Positions 26,336-35,320 of a stretch of 64,000 nucleotides of DNA are shown piece after piece. Both the position numbers and the translations under genes were made by a program. The notes below the pieces were generated by a model, which saw only the letters and a program-made list of their open reading frames with translations, had not been told where the DNA came from and made no database searches. The DNA is from Centipeda periodontii DSM 2778 (GTDB taxonomy: Bacteria; Bacillota; Negativicutes; Selenomonadales; Selenomonadaceae), in assembly GCF_000213975.1 (NCBI RefSeq), contig NZ_GL892076.1, positions 307,815-371,814 of the forward strand. The letters are read 5' to 3'. Positions within the stretch are counted from its first letter, which is position 1. Every line of letters begins with the position of its first letter.

Positions 26336-27088
26336 TCACGTATCGTAAAGCGTGAGCGTGACAAAGCTGCGGTTTTTGCCAAAATGGAGGGTCTGCCCAT
26401 GCCCGATGTATGCGGGTGCGACGGAGCGCTCTGTCTGCTCCTGCGGCGTACGCCTCAGACCGTAGGCACGGGCGAATTCCTCAAGGGAACTGTCCATGGT
26501 AAGCCCCGAACGGTCAAAATGCAGCGGGCTGCCCGGCAGGAGGGCGATGGTTGTCACCATGCCGGACTGCGCGCAAACCAGAACCTTCTGCGCGGGGTAA
26601 TAGGAGCCGTAGGAGTAGGTGCGCCCTCCTGCTGTGAGGGGCGCCTCCGTCGTCAGCTTGACCTCCGTGCCAAAACGCTGCGTCACATCGCGCATGCGCA
26701 TGCCGGGCGCAACGCCGCCGACCGTCTCGTAGTAGGTCGGCGTCCCGCGCAGAAGTCCCTCGCCGCCGTCAACCGTGATGAAATACTGATCGTCCCCAAA
26801 GTTCGTCCATCCGATCTGTATGCTGCGCGGTCCCGCCGCCTCCATGATCCGAAAGGCACCGGCACCGCATGCCGCGCTGCCCACGAAGGAACTGGCCTCG
26901 ATGACAGGACATCCGTTGATCCTGCCGTCCCCAATCGTCACAACCTCCCTGCCGTCCGCGTCATACCACGTCCCCGCGAACCGCTCAAGCTGCGGCACGT
27001 CGGACATCCCACCATCCTGTGCCGCCCCTGTGCCCTGCCCCACAAGCAGGATAAGTGCGCATAGGGCAAGCAAAAACAATTGTTTCAT
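26336..27088 (-). CDS. Exported protein of unknown function
   Basis: A 250-aa protein with a clear signal peptide (MKQLFLLALCALILLVGQGTG then AA). The first part of the mature chain, LERFAGTWYDADGREVVTIGDG, resembles a small beta-barrel (lipocalin-like GTWY) start; the second part has VAPGMRMRDVTQRFGTE, a pattern seen in exported Firmicutes proteins (compare 27710 and 39638, which also hold short VRxAY/GKxYxDI repeats). No enzyme motif. Its promoter at 27313-27359 has the shared palindrome, and MITE copy b sits in its 5' leader. Confidence 0.75.
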   Translation of the reverse strand: MKQLFLLALCALILLVGQGTGAAQDGGMSDVPQLERFAGTWYDADGREVVTIGDGRINGCPVIEASSFVGSAACGAGAFRIMEAAGPRSIQIGWTNFGDDQYFITVDGGEGLLRGTPTYYETVGGVAPGMRMRDVTQRFGTEVKLTTEAPLTAGGRTYSYGSYYPAQKVLVCAQSGMVTTIALLPGSPLHFDRSGLTMDSSLEEFARAYGLRRTPQEQTERSVAPAYIGHGQTLHFGKNRSFVTLTLYDT

Positions 27089-27127
27089 CCTACACCTCCT
27101 GTTTTTGCAAGATCTTTCGTAGACTAA

Positions 27128-27289
27128 GGAACCACTGATAAAATGAAGTCCGTCAGATTGGCGTAGATTTTTTCGTCCGATTGAGGAGGCAAACCGGACG
27201 CATAGCCAAAGCTATGTGGAGGATTTGCCGACGAAAAGCGGGCAAAAAAGATGCGCTAAGATGATGGTACTGAATTTATCAGTGGTTCC
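27128..27289. repeat. MITE-like element, copy b
   Basis: Termini GGAACCACTGATAAA (27128-27142) and TTTATCAGTGGTTCC (27275-27289) are a perfect 15-bp inverted repeat. An internal CATAGC/GCTATG hairpin is present. It lies between the minus-strand promoter and the start of the gene at 27088. Confidence 0.9.
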
Positions 27290-27312
27290 CTTATTTCATC
27301 CGTGCTCCCTTT

Positions 27313-27359
27313 ATTATAACCGAAAGGCAGAGGAAAGCATACTGTTATATAGGACAGAT
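27313..27359 (-). promoter_or_regulatory. Palindromic activator site and -10 box, site ii-left
   Basis: On the minus strand ATCTGTCCTATATAACAGT precedes TATAAT (27313-27318) with centre-to--10 distance 31.5 bp. It drives the exported protein at 26336-27088 and is back-to-back with site ii-right. Confidence 0.65.
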
Positions 27360-27388
27360 CAAACAAAAAGATTTCAATTTTTCCGAAA

Positions 27389-27435
27389 ACCTGTCATTTA
27401 TGACAGGTCACAAACAATCTTTTTTATGCTAAGAT
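27389..27435 (+). promoter_or_regulatory. Palindromic activator site and -10 box, site ii-right
   Basis: ACCTGTCATTTATGACAGGT (27389-27408) has perfect 9-bp arms. Its centre is 31.5 bp before TAAGAT (27430-27435). It should drive the gene at 27710 through a leader that MITE copy c has split. Confidence 0.75.
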
Positions 27436-27487
27436 AGAATCAATCGAATTCTCGCATTTTTCCATCTGCACAAAGGAGGATTTCTAA

Positions 27488-27649
27488 GGAATCGCTGATA
27501 AAATGAAGTCCGTCAGATTGGCGCAGATTTTTTCGTCCGATTGAGGCAGCAAACCGGACGCATAGCCAAAGCTATGTGGAGGATTTGCTAACGAAAAGCG
27601 GACAAAAAAGATGTGCTAAGATGGCGGTGCTGAATTTATCAGTGCTTCC
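27488..27649. repeat. MITE-like element, copy c
   Basis: Termini GGAATCGCTGATAAA (27488-27502) and TTTATCAGTGCTTCC (27635-27649) with the shared core. TAA is present on both sides. It separates a ribosome binding site (AAAGGAGG, 27472-27479) from the ATG at 27654. Confidence 0.9.
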
Positions 27650-27653
27650 TTAA

Positions 27654-27689
27654 ATGAAAAAGATGAAGTTCTGTCGTATGGATCTGTAG
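27654..27689 (+). CDS. Putative leader peptide cut off by a MITE
   Basis: A short frame MKKMKFCRMDL followed by a stop. If MITE copy c is removed together with one TAA, AAAGGAGG stands 8 nt before this ATG, so the insertion appears to have split a functional start site. It may be a leader peptide ahead of the gene at 27710, or the stub of an older start. Coding status is uncertain. Confidence 0.3.
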   Translation: MKKMKFCRMDL

Positions 27690-27709
27690 GAGCGAAAGGA
27701 GTGTCTTCC

Positions 27710-28255
27710 ATGAAGATCAAATCATTGCTCTGCGCCGCCATCCTCGCACTCATCCTTCTCCCCGCCGCCCTCTGCGCGGCGGAAATCACGGATGAGGATA
27801 TGGCGCTCGGCAGCATCCGCATCGGCGATACGCGTGCCGCGGTCGAGGCGCTCTACGGCAAAGGCAATCGCGTCGCGGACGGCGTGGACGTGTGGAACGG
27901 CGAGGATGTCGGCATACACGTCATTGACTACGGTGCGTCGCTCAGCGTGACGTACCGCAGCTCGGACATGGGCTGGCACGTCATCAGCGTGCATCTTGGC
28001 GTGAACGATGTAAACGAGTACAACGCGGAGCCGTCCGATGAGTCGCGGAGCCTCGAGACGCCGCGCGGCATCCATCTTGACAGCACGCGAGAGGATCTCG
28101 AGGCGGCATACGGCTATCTGCCAAAGCCGAAGTGCAGCAACAACGCCCCGCCCGTCTGCGGCTACTTCTACGACGGGGAAACGGCACAGCTCGCGTTCTA
28201 CATCTGCGCCGAGCACAGCCCCGGCATCCGCTCCATCTGGCTGCACGAGAAGTAA
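27710..28255 (+). CDS. Exported protein of unknown function
   Basis: A 181-aa exported protein. A signal peptide (MKIKSLLCAAILALILLPAALC then AA) is followed by LGSIRIGDTRAAVEALYGKGNRV and, later, GIHLDSTREDLEAAYGYLPKPKC, two copies of a short I-x2-G/D-x-T-R-x2-x-E-x2-Y-G motif typical of exported Firmicutes proteins with beta-alpha repeats. Two Cys near the C-terminus may pair. The ATG at 27710 follows GAAAGGAG. Regulated by the palindromic promoter at 27389 and closed by a terminator at 28279. Function unknown. Confidence 0.8.
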   Translation: MKIKSLLCAAILALILLPAALCAAEITDEDMALGSIRIGDTRAAVEALYGKGNRVADGVDVWNGEDVGIHVIDYGASLSVTYRSSDMGWHVISVHLGVNDVNEYNAEPSDESRSLETPRGIHLDSTREDLEAAYGYLPKPKCSNNAPPVCGYFYDGETAQLAFYICAEHSPGIRSIWLHEK

Positions 28256-28278
28256 TCCACCCAACGGCATAAGAAAAC

Positions 28279-28321
28279 GGCTGCTGTGATGAAGGATTTC
28301 CCTTCGCACAGCAGCCATTTT
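28279..28321 (+). terminator. Terminator
   Basis: GGCTGCTGTG (28279-28288) pairs with CACAGCAGCC (28307-28316); an inner GAAGG/CCTTC stem extends it, followed by ATTTTTG. Confidence 0.85.
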
Positions 28322-28362
28322 TGTGTGCCTAGCAGGAGTTCATAGCGCTTTCAGTACTCCGC

Positions 28363-28728
28363 TCACATCTTCTCCCACGCAGTAAAGCGATGGGCACGCG
28401 CGCCACCACCGATATCCACACCGCTGTAGTAGTTATCGTAGTACCCATACTCCTCGAGGTAGTCCCGCACGGCGATGTTGCCCGTATAGACATCGTGCCT
28501 GCCGCTCGGCAGTGCGCTGCGGAACTCGCTGACCGCCGACGACGGCGAGCTCGGCTCGAACATCTTGATCGTGCTGCCCTCCTTAATGAAGATCGCGAAC
28601 TTGCCCGACTTCACATGGTTTTGGAAGTCACTCTGACTGATTGTGCCGCTCCACATGGCAAACGTCATGGAGGACATCGCCAGCATCAGTGTGAAAACCA
28701 GCGCCATCACCTTTGCTGCCCGTTTCAT
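28363..28728 (-). CDS. Small exported protein of unknown function
   Basis: A 121-aa protein with a signal peptide (MKRAAKVMALVFTLMLAMSS then MTFA). The mature part is short and tyrosine-rich near the end (YLEEYGYYDNYYSGVDIGGGA). No motif is recognised. AAAGGAG precedes the ATG. Its promoter (28801-28847) carries the shared palindrome and is back-to-back with that of the DUF3298 gene, mirroring the arrangement at 27313-27435. Confidence 0.72.
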   Translation of the reverse strand: MKRAAKVMALVFTLMLAMSSMTFAMWSGTISQSDFQNHVKSGKFAIFIKEGSTIKMFEPSSPSSAVSEFRSALPSGRHDVYTGNIAVRDYLEEYGYYDNYYSGVDIGGGARAHRFTAWEKM

Positions 28729-28800
28729 TGTACATCATCTCCTTTACAGATCGACAACGGGTTGCTTGAAACAAATGAACCTGCGCAGTTCACTTTTCTT

Positions 28801-28847
28801 ATTATAAAACAAAACGATATGAAAGCGTACTGTAGTAAATGACAGGT
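28801..28847 (-). promoter_or_regulatory. Palindromic activator site and -10 box, site iii-left
   Basis: On the minus strand ACCTGTCATTTACTACAGT precedes TATAAT (28801-28806); centre-to--10 distance is 31.5 bp. It drives the small exported protein at 28363-28728. Confidence 0.68.
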
Positions 28848-28868
28848 TTTGCAAAAAAATTTTCAAAA

Positions 28869-28915
28869 ACCTGTCATTTGTGACAGGTCACAAGGAGCTT
28901 TTTCTATGCTAAGAT
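28869..28915 (+). promoter_or_regulatory. Palindromic activator site and -10 box, site iii-right
   Basis: ACCTGTCATTTGTGACAGGT (28869-28888) is centred 31.5 bp before TAAGAT (28910-28915). It drives the DUF3298 gene at 28945. Confidence 0.75.
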
Positions 28916-28944
28916 AAATGTAATCTGAACGGAGGTAATGTCCT

Positions 28945-29802
28945 ATGAACATCAAATCATTTCTATCCATCCTCCTCCCCGCTCTTCTCCTCTGTGCTCC
29001 TCTCTCGGCGGCAGAAGGCATACCGGGGGATCGTGCGGAGCAGTACACACAGCCGCCGCAGTCCCTGGAGGGGGTGCAGGACAGGGAGGCGCGGGACTGG
29101 GAGCGCTCCGTGGAGTCCCCCGTCCCGTGGCTCACGGTCATGGATCATATCCTGACGGTCTACGACACGAACGAGGTCAAGGCTTACCATGCCGTCTATC
29201 CCGAGCTTCAGCTCGCGAATGACGACACATCGCCGCTGGCAAAGGCATTGAGCGAGTGGTCTGTGGAGCGGAGCATGGACGCATGGCACAGCCCGATCCG
29301 CACCTACAGCGAGGAAGCGCGCAGGGACGGGTACGAGCTCCCCTTCTATTACAGCGACATCACACCGATTTCGCGGTGGGGACGGGTCGATGAGCAACTC
29401 ATCTCGTTCTTTATGGAGGGGTCGTCGTATGCGGGCGGCGCGCATTCCATCCCCCATGTCAATGCGTATACCTTTGATCGGAAAACGGGGCGGCAAATCG
29501 CGCTCGATGAGGTCGTCACAAACCGAACGCTCCTGATCGCCGCACTCGAAGCGGCATTCCAGACGCAGTATCCCGCGGCAGTGGAGCGGGATTTCCCGCA
29601 CGGTGTCATGGAGGTGCTTCTCATGCAGCATCCGGCAGAGAAGGGGCTTTCGTCGTTCTGCTGGTACATGGCAGCGGACGGGAGTCTCGTGATCTACTAC
29701 CCGGACTCCGTGCTCGCCTCCTACGCAGCGGGTGCATTCACCCTCACGATTGCGCGGCAGGATGCACCGCGCCTCTTTACGGCGGCGTATCCGATGGAGT
29801 AA
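28945..29802 (+). CDS. Exported DUF3298 (RsiV-like) protein
   Basis: A 285-aa exported protein. After a signal peptide (MNIKSFLSILLPALLLCAPLSA) and a linker, the C-terminal half holds the DUF3298 signature GGAHSIPHVNAYTFDRKTGR then QIALDEVV, and ends with the Tyr/Pro-rich strand LVIYYPDSVLASYAAG. DUF3298 is found in the extracellular part of anti-sigma factor RsiV, which binds lysozyme, and in stand-alone exported proteins. No membrane anchor is seen here, so it is probably free in the periplasm or outside. ACGGAGG precedes the ATG; own promoter at 28869 and terminator at 29818. Confidence 0.88.
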   Translation: MNIKSFLSILLPALLLCAPLSAAEGIPGDRAEQYTQPPQSLEGVQDREARDWERSVESPVPWLTVMDHILTVYDTNEVKAYHAVYPELQLANDDTSPLAKALSEWSVERSMDAWHSPIRTYSEEARRDGYELPFYYSDITPISRWGRVDEQLISFFMEGSSYAGGAHSIPHVNAYTFDRKTGRQIALDEVVTNRTLLIAALEAAFQTQYPAAVERDFPHGVMEVLLMQHPAEKGLSSFCWYMAADGSLVIYYPDSVLASYAAGAFTLTIARQDAPRLFTAAYPME

Positions 29803-29817
29803 ATCAAAAAACAGCAA

Positions 29818-29861
29818 AACAGGTCTGCGAAGCAAATATTGCTTTACAGACCTGTTCTTTA
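29818..29861 (+). terminator. Terminator of DUF3298 gene
   Basis: AACAGGTCTG (29818-29827) pairs with CAGACCTGTT (29847-29856); an inner AGCAA/TTGCT stem extends it; CTTTAT follows. Confidence 0.82.
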
Positions 29862-29897
29862 TGTTCACGCGATGAAAGGTGTCATCCATCGCTCAAA

Positions 29898-29958
29898 GCG
29901 CCCCCACCGTCACGCTAACGCGTGCCACCTCCCCCGCCTTGGCAGGGGAGGCTTGGGA
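29898..29958 (-). repeat. Interspersed double-hairpin repeat, inverted copy
   Basis: Read on the minus strand, TCCCAAGCCTCCCCTGCC leads through two hairpins to GGTGGGGGCGC, the same layout as the element at 1-64. Confidence 0.75.
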
Positions 29959-30136
29959 TACGGGATATCTCAGCTTCCCGCATTGCCGCAAAAACTTCCT
30001 CCGCCGGACGGACTCTGCCCGCCGCAAGATCTTCCAGCCCTTTTTCCAGTTCGCGTTCGAGTTCTGCCTCACTGAGATCGGCATGATGCAGCGGACGTGT
30101 CGCCTCTATATCAATTTTCCAGTACAGCGTAAACAA
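29915..30136 (-). pseudogene. Antitoxin-like C-terminal fragment
   Basis: A frame of 73 codons starting at a TTG. The segment LSEAELERELEKGLEDLAAG then RVRPAEEVFAAMRE is typical of the C-terminal tail of RelB/DinJ-type antitoxins, but the DNA-binding N-terminus is absent and the last 12 codons run into the double-hairpin repeat. A stop lies just upstream in frame. It is best read as a remnant; no toxin gene is adjacent. Confidence 0.4.
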
Positions 30137-30140
30137 TTTT

Positions 30141-31301
30141 TCAAAAGTACGCCGTCAAACTCATCCCGAGTACCTTCTGCCGTGCGCCGTCATACGTGCG
30201 CCCCATAAAGAGCGGCGCGCCGGAGCGGGCGGGGCGCAGGTCGTATCCCTCGACGGCGAGCACGAGTCCGCGTGTAAGCACGATGTCGGCACGCGCGCCC
30301 CAGCCGCGAAAGCCCGCACGTCCGAAGAAATGCGGATCGCCGTCCATCGTGTGATGGAGGTAGGTCGCACGCGGCTGATGATAGTACGCGATCCACGCGC
30401 CGTAGTCGCCCGCTCGCTCCACATCGGGCGAGGGGCGCAGGCGCAGCGTCGCCACACATCCGCGCCCCACGTCCGCATAGCGGTCGAGATCGGTGTGTGC
30501 ACGACCGTGCAGATATTCGAGTTCGAGGCTGCGGTGACGATCAAAGCGATAGCCCGCAAAGAGTTCGAGAACGCGCTGACGGTCGATGCCGTTATGTAGG
30601 GCGAGCGGATTTCTCCGCGGCTCCGCCATCGTGACGGCAGGCGCTTCCGTCATGAGGTCGTAGTAGAACGCGCCGCCCATCCACTTCGTCCAGTTCCGCT
30701 CATAGCCGAGGATGACGCCGCGCCGCCGCTTGCTGCCCGTCGGTCCGACGGTGCGCCCGTAGAAGATCGAGGTCATGCCGACACTCTTGTCACCGTGACG
30801 CCAGCGCACGCCCTCGACGCGCTTGTCAAAGACATTGCCCTCGATCGGCGTAAAGATGAATCTGCCCGCGCGAATGCGCACCCCATGTGCGTTCTCGTGC
30901 TCAACGTAGAGGCGCGAGAGGTAGAGGTGATGGTCATTCCGATGTGCGCCCGCGATCGTGTCCTTGTCATAGCGCATATCCTCGAGCATGCCGCTGACGC
31001 TCCACCCTTCCCCGAGATGAATGGTCGGAGCAATGCGGAAGCGGCGCGTGGAGAGGTACACATCCTGCTTCTTCCCCACGGACGGCAGTTCCATACGCGC
31101 CTTGCCGTAGAGCCAGCGGTAGTCGCCCCAGAATTCGATGCGCGGCGTCTTTGCGGCAGCGGCAGGAGCAGATGCGGCTGCGTCCGCCGTCTATCCCTGC
31201 ACGGCAAGCTTTTCCTCGCCGGCAGGAGCCGTCTCTGCCGCAGCACAGGAAAGTGGTGCACAGAGCAGCATAATGGGTACGAGTCGATCGATTCGTCGCA
31301 C
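30141..31301 (-). pseudogene. Porin-like outer membrane protein, one premature stop
   Basis: The intact part (ATG at 31094, 317 aa) has alternating beta-strand sequence rich in Tyr, Arg and Gly, e.g. YGRTVGPTGSKRRRGVILGYE, LELFAGYRFDRHRSLELEYL, and ends in a Phe (LTAYF) as outer membrane barrels do. The true start is GTG at 31301 with GGGAGG 7 nt upstream; it encodes a signal peptide MRRIDRLVPIMLLCAPLSC then AAA. After 36 codons an in-frame TAG (31191-31193) interrupts the gene; past it the frame resumes with an Ala-rich linker and RIEFWGDYRWLYGKARMEL. Without the stop it would be 386 aa. This is either a pseudogene or depends on readthrough. Confidence 0.75.
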
Positions 31302-31511
31302 AAAAATCCTCCCATCCGATCCACATCTTCACAGATCATTCACACATGAATCAAACTGATTTTATTTTATCATAAAAGATACCAATCCGATAGGAAAAAA
31401 TTTATTTAAACTCTTCTAGAACTTCTGTAGCTAGGACTTTTTTCTCAAGGAATCTCTTACATTTCCATCGAAATAATACAAATTCAAATATGTATATTGG
31501 GAGGGGTGGCG

Positions 31512-33944
31512 ATGAAGCGGTTGCATAGGGCACGGTTCCTCGCCTGTGGACTGATCGCACTCCTCTGCGTTCTCCTCATCCCCGCCTCTACATCGGCACT
31601 CACAATTGCCTATGACCGCAACTATGGCACGGCATATGTGAACATTCTGCGCAATGCGTGCGCGGAGCCGACAGAGGCGCGAGGATATACACGCAACCGG
31701 CTCGAACTGTTTCAGGATCGTCGTGTGGACGCGATCGAGGTCTACGATTTTGAGGCGGATCACTACCGTCACGGAACGTCGGAGGAGCTTTACTGGTACC
31801 CGCATTTCACGGCAACAATCGTGCTTGCCATGCATGAGGATGCGCCCGTATCTGTGCGGGGCTGGACAGATCTCAGGGAGGGCGTCACCATCGTCCTGCC
31901 CGACAACTCACCCGAGCGCGAGATCTTTTTCCTGACGCTCGCGCAGCGGATGGGGCCCGACACAGAGACTTCATTCGCCCGACTCGCGCGGATGAAGGAC
32001 AAGAAACGGCTCCGTTTTTATCCCGTACATCGGGGGCTGCGCGGCGTCTTTGCCGACAGAGACATGCGCGATGTCTACGTGCTCTTTGCCCACGAGGCAG
32101 ATCGCCTCATTCGGCGCGGCGCACGCCTGCGGATTATCGAGCCTGCCGATGGGACGCTCTCGTTTACAAAGGGGCTGCTCTCACGAACGCCCATCACGTT
32201 CTCCGATACCCTGCCCGAGAGTCTGTCGGCAGCGGGCTATCCGCCCGTCTCCGCCGGTGCTGTACCTGCCCGTGCACTGCCGCCCGATTTCCTGTACAGC
32301 CTCCGTGCAACGAATGCACGCTACCATGCGGAGATTCAGGAACGCCCCTTCCTTGCGCCGACAGAGCCGTACAAACGTTTTGTCATCCTCATCTGCGCCC
32401 TCATCGTGACGGTCTTCTGGGGCGCCTCGATTCATCATCGCGTGCTGCACTACGGCACGCGGCGCGCCGTCCTGCTCCTCATCGCCATGCTCGTCCTCTG
32501 GGAGCTGGACCGCGCGGCAAAGATACTCACGCCCGTACATGCCGATGCACTGGAGCACATGCTCTGGTATCTCTACTACGTGTTCCGCGGCGGACTTTCG
32601 GTTGCACTCCTGTGGATCGCATGGGCGTCGGACGAGGATGTACTCGACCGCGCAATGCCGCCGTGGCTGAAGGCGATCCTCGGCGTCAACCTCTTCCTCG
32701 CTGTGCTCATCCTCTGCAACGATCTGCATCATCACTTTTTCTACTTCACGTGGGACATCGAACTGCAGGAGTGGTCGGATCATCTGGCATGGGGCGCCTA
32801 TGCCTACTGGACGCTCTGGTTCATCGAAATCCTCGCGGCGCTCCTCCTCCTTCTCGAAAAGGCAAAGCTCCAGCAGGTGCTGCGCCCTGCGATGGTACTG
32901 CCCTTCGTGCTCTTCATTCTCTTTATTGTGTACTCCATCGCCTATCAATATGTAGCGTGGGTACAATGGCCGGAGCTTACCGTCATGACGGCACTCTTTT
33001 TCCTGCTCCTCATCGAGCTGTGCCTGCGTACGGGGCTCATGCCGTCGAACCTCCTTCATCAGGCGTTCTTCACCCATGCGCGTCTCGCGATGCAGCTCAC
33101 GGATGCGGCGGGACGAACGGTCTTTGCCTCTGCCGCTGTGCCGCGCGCAGCGGAACGCGACATCCGCAAATCCCGCATGGAACTGGACGGCGGTGCGCTC
33201 CTCTGGCAGGAGGATCTCTCTCTCCTGCACGAGCGGCAGCGGCAGCTTGCACTCACACGCGAAGCCCTGAGCCGCTCCCGCGATCTCCTGCGTGCGGAGC
33301 ACTCCATCCGCAAGCAGCTGCTCCACCTCACACTCAAGCGGCATCTCTCCGAGGAGCTTGAGGCGATCCTTGCGGCGAAGCGCCCGCTCCTGCGCGGTTA
33401 TCGTGAACAGCTGATGGCAGCGGAGGACGAGGCGGACGTCACCCGCATCATCCGTCGGCTGAATCTCCTCTCCTCCTATCTCAAGAAGCGCTGCGTACTC
33501 TTCCTCAAGGGACAGGAGGACGATCACATTCGCACAGACGAGCTCTCGATGGCGATCTCGGAGATCTGTGCCTATCTGCGCCCACTCGGGCTGCGCGTCG
33601 GCGTAGAGTGGAGCCTCCCGCAGCTCCTTTACACGGGGACGGCGCTCGCTCTCTTTGACTTCTTCACCGAGTTCCTTGCACATGCCGCCCGCGTGGGGAC
33701 AGAGGACGTATTCTGCCGCTTTGTCGATGACAGTGTCACCTTCCTGCTGGAAGCTGCGGACTGGATTGCGCCGTGGGCGCTACACTGGGAGGAGCAGCAT
33801 AGCGTATCGGTCACACTCAGTGATCGCGGCTACGCGCTCTCCCTGACGGTACACCCCGCACGCGGGAAGGAACGGGAACAGAGCGGCGGAACGCAGACAC
33901 CTGCAGGTGTGCAGACAGAGGAGGCACCGACGTGGAACGACTGA
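31512..33944 (+). CDS. Membrane sensor with periplasmic domain, degenerate kinase end
   Basis: An 810-aa membrane protein. A signal peptide or first TM is followed by a periplasmic solute-binding-like domain (about 35-265; WTDLREGVTIVLPDNSPER), about seven TM helices (residues about 295-510) and a cytoplasmic coiled part. The C-terminal 150 residues recall a histidine-kinase core, but no N-box or G-box can be seen, so it is probably a non-catalytic sensor. The ATG at 31512 follows GGGAGGGG. It overlaps the next gene, a histidine kinase, by 13 nt. It may pass a periplasmic ligand signal to that kinase. Confidence 0.8.
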   Translation: MKRLHRARFLACGLIALLCVLLIPASTSALTIAYDRNYGTAYVNILRNACAEPTEARGYTRNRLELFQDRRVDAIEVYDFEADHYRHGTSEELYWYPHFTATIVLAMHEDAPVSVRGWTDLREGVTIVLPDNSPEREIFFLTLAQRMGPDTETSFARLARMKDKKRLRFYPVHRGLRGVFADRDMRDVYVLFAHEADRLIRRGARLRIIEPADGTLSFTKGLLSRTPITFSDTLPESLSAAGYPPVSAGAVPARALPPDFLYSLRATNARYHAEIQERPFLAPTEPYKRFVILICALIVTVFWGASIHHRVLHYGTRRAVLLLIAMLVLWELDRAAKILTPVHADALEHMLWYLYYVFRGGLSVALLWIAWASDEDVLDRAMPPWLKAILGVNLFLAVLILCNDLHHHFFYFTWDIELQEWSDHLAWGAYAYWTLWFIEILAALLLLLEKAKLQQVLRPAMVLPFVLFILFIVYSIAYQYVAWVQWPELTVMTALFFLLLIELCLRTGLMPSNLLHQAFFTHARLAMQLTDAAGRTVFASAAVPRAAERDIRKSRMELDGGALLWQEDLSLLHERQRQLALTREALSRSRDLLRAEHSIRKQLLHLTLKRHLSEELEAILAAKRPLLRGYREQLMAAEDEADVTRIIRRLNLLSSYLKKRCVLFLKGQEDDHIRTDELSMAISEICAYLRPLGLRVGVEWSLPQLLYTGTALALFDFFTEFLAHAARVGTEDVFCRFVDDSVTFLLEAADWIAPWALHWEEQHSVSVTLSDRGYALSLTVHPARGKEREQSGGTQTPAGVQTEEAPTWND

Positions 33945-35320
33945 CATCGTACACCTATGAGGCGATTCTCATCCTCGTCCTCATTGCATGTCTCGTCCTT
34001 GTCGCCGAGACAGCCGCACTCTTTTGGAGTGCCGTCCGCCTCGACCGTCATCGCATCCGCCGCAGTCTGCCGGAGCTCTCGGCGCTTGCCGTCACCCTCT
34101 GCCTCACCCTGCTCCTCGGCGGCGGATGGAACCTCTTCCTGATGGGGCTGCCGCCGTACGACTGGCTGGAACAGGAACGCTGCATAGCGGGACTCGCCGC
34201 CATCTGTGCGGGACTCTTCTCCATGCGGCGAAATCCCACGCGCGGAGGGCTGCTTGCTGCGGCGGGAGCCTTTTCCCTTCCGCTCTTTGATCGCTTTCTG
34301 CCCATCTCCGCGCTCCTCGTCCTTGCACTGCTCGCGGGACGTATGATGCTCCTCATCCGGCACGTACAGGCACGGCGCGCATACGAAGTGACCGTTGCCT
34401 CCATCCGCGCGGGACTCGATCTCCTGCCCGACGGGCTGCTCTTTGCCCGCACCGACCACAGCGCCGTCCTCGTCAACATCGCGATGCTGCATTTCATGGA
34501 GCGTCTCTTCGGACGTCAGTATCGGAACGCCGAGGTGTTCTGGCAGGAGCTTATGGCGTTTGACAGGCCCTCGGTTGCAGAGAAGCTGCCGCGCACGGAT
34601 GCCATGCTCTTTCGCTTTACGGCGGGGGACGCATGGCTCGTGCAGCGCGTGCATCTGCATGAAGGGCTCGACGGCTGGCAGCTCACCGCCTCCTGCGTTA
34701 CGGAGCTGGACGCCGTCACGCAGGAACTCGAGGCGAAAAACGCAGCCCTCAGCACCACGGTGAGCGAACAAAAGGAACTGTTGACGCGCCTCGAGGAGAC
34801 CGAGCGGCACCGCGCCCTGCAGGAGATCACCTCGCGTGTCCACGATGTGCTCGGTCAGCGCATCAGCATGCTCCAGCAGCTGCTCGCGAGTCCCGCACCA
34901 AAGGATGCACTCGACACAATCGTACGGATCGACAGCCTCCTCGATGCGGTGCCGCTCACACAGGAGCCGCACCCTGCCACCCTTCTCGCCGATATGACAG
35001 ATACCTACACGCGCCTCGGCATCCGTCTCGTCCGCACGGGTGATCTGCCGCGCAATCTGCGCCGTGCACACGCATTTGCCGCCATCATCCGCGAGGCACT
35101 GAGCAACGCCGTCTGTCACGGGCGCGCAAACGAGATCCACATCACGCTCACCGAGCGCCACCTGCGCATCCGCGACAACGGCATCGGCTGCCGAACACTG
35201 CGCCCCGGCGGGGGGCTCACCGGCATGATCCGCCGCGTGAACGACCTCGGTGGGCGTCTGCTCATCACACCTTCACCGCATTTTGAACTGGACGCACAGA
35301 TAGGGGAGAAACAAGGATGA
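33932..35320 (+). CDS. Sensor histidine kinase, NarL-partner type
   Basis: A 462-aa kinase starting at GTG 33932. Four to five N-terminal TM helices (to about residue 145), a PAS-like segment, a coiled coil (VTQELEAKNAALSTTVSEQK) and a HisKA_3-like core: RVHDVLGQRISMLQQL, with the His in the phospho-acceptor position, then an ATPase domain with the N-box IREALSNAVCHGRA and G-box IRDNGIGCRTLRPGGGLTGM. It autophosphorylates and should pass phosphate to the response regulator, whose ATG overlaps its stop (ATGA). Translational coupling across all three genes argues for one signalling complex. Confidence 0.88.
   Translation: MERLTSYTYEAILILVLIACLVLVAETAALFWSAVRLDRHRIRRSLPELSALAVTLCLTLLLGGGWNLFLMGLPPYDWLEQERCIAGLAAICAGLFSMRRNPTRGGLLAAAGAFSLPLFDRFLPISALLVLALLAGRMMLLIRHVQARRAYEVTVASIRAGLDLLPDGLLFARTDHSAVLVNIAMLHFMERLFGRQYRNAEVFWQELMAFDRPSVAEKLPRTDAMLFRFTAGDAWLVQRVHLHEGLDGWQLTASCVTELDAVTQELEAKNAALSTTVSEQKELLTRLEETERHRALQEITSRVHDVLGQRISMLQQLLASPAPKDALDTIVRIDSLLDAVPLTQEPHPATLLADMTDTYTRLGIRLVRTGDLPRNLRRAHAFAAIIREALSNAVCHGRANEIHITLTERHLRIRDNGIGCRTLRPGGGLTGMIRRVNDLGGRLLITPSPHFELDAQIGEKQG

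Noticed and set aside
32181-35161. Long minus-strand frames opposite the two-component genes
   Set aside because: Glu/Arg-rich shadows of real sensor and kinase genes.
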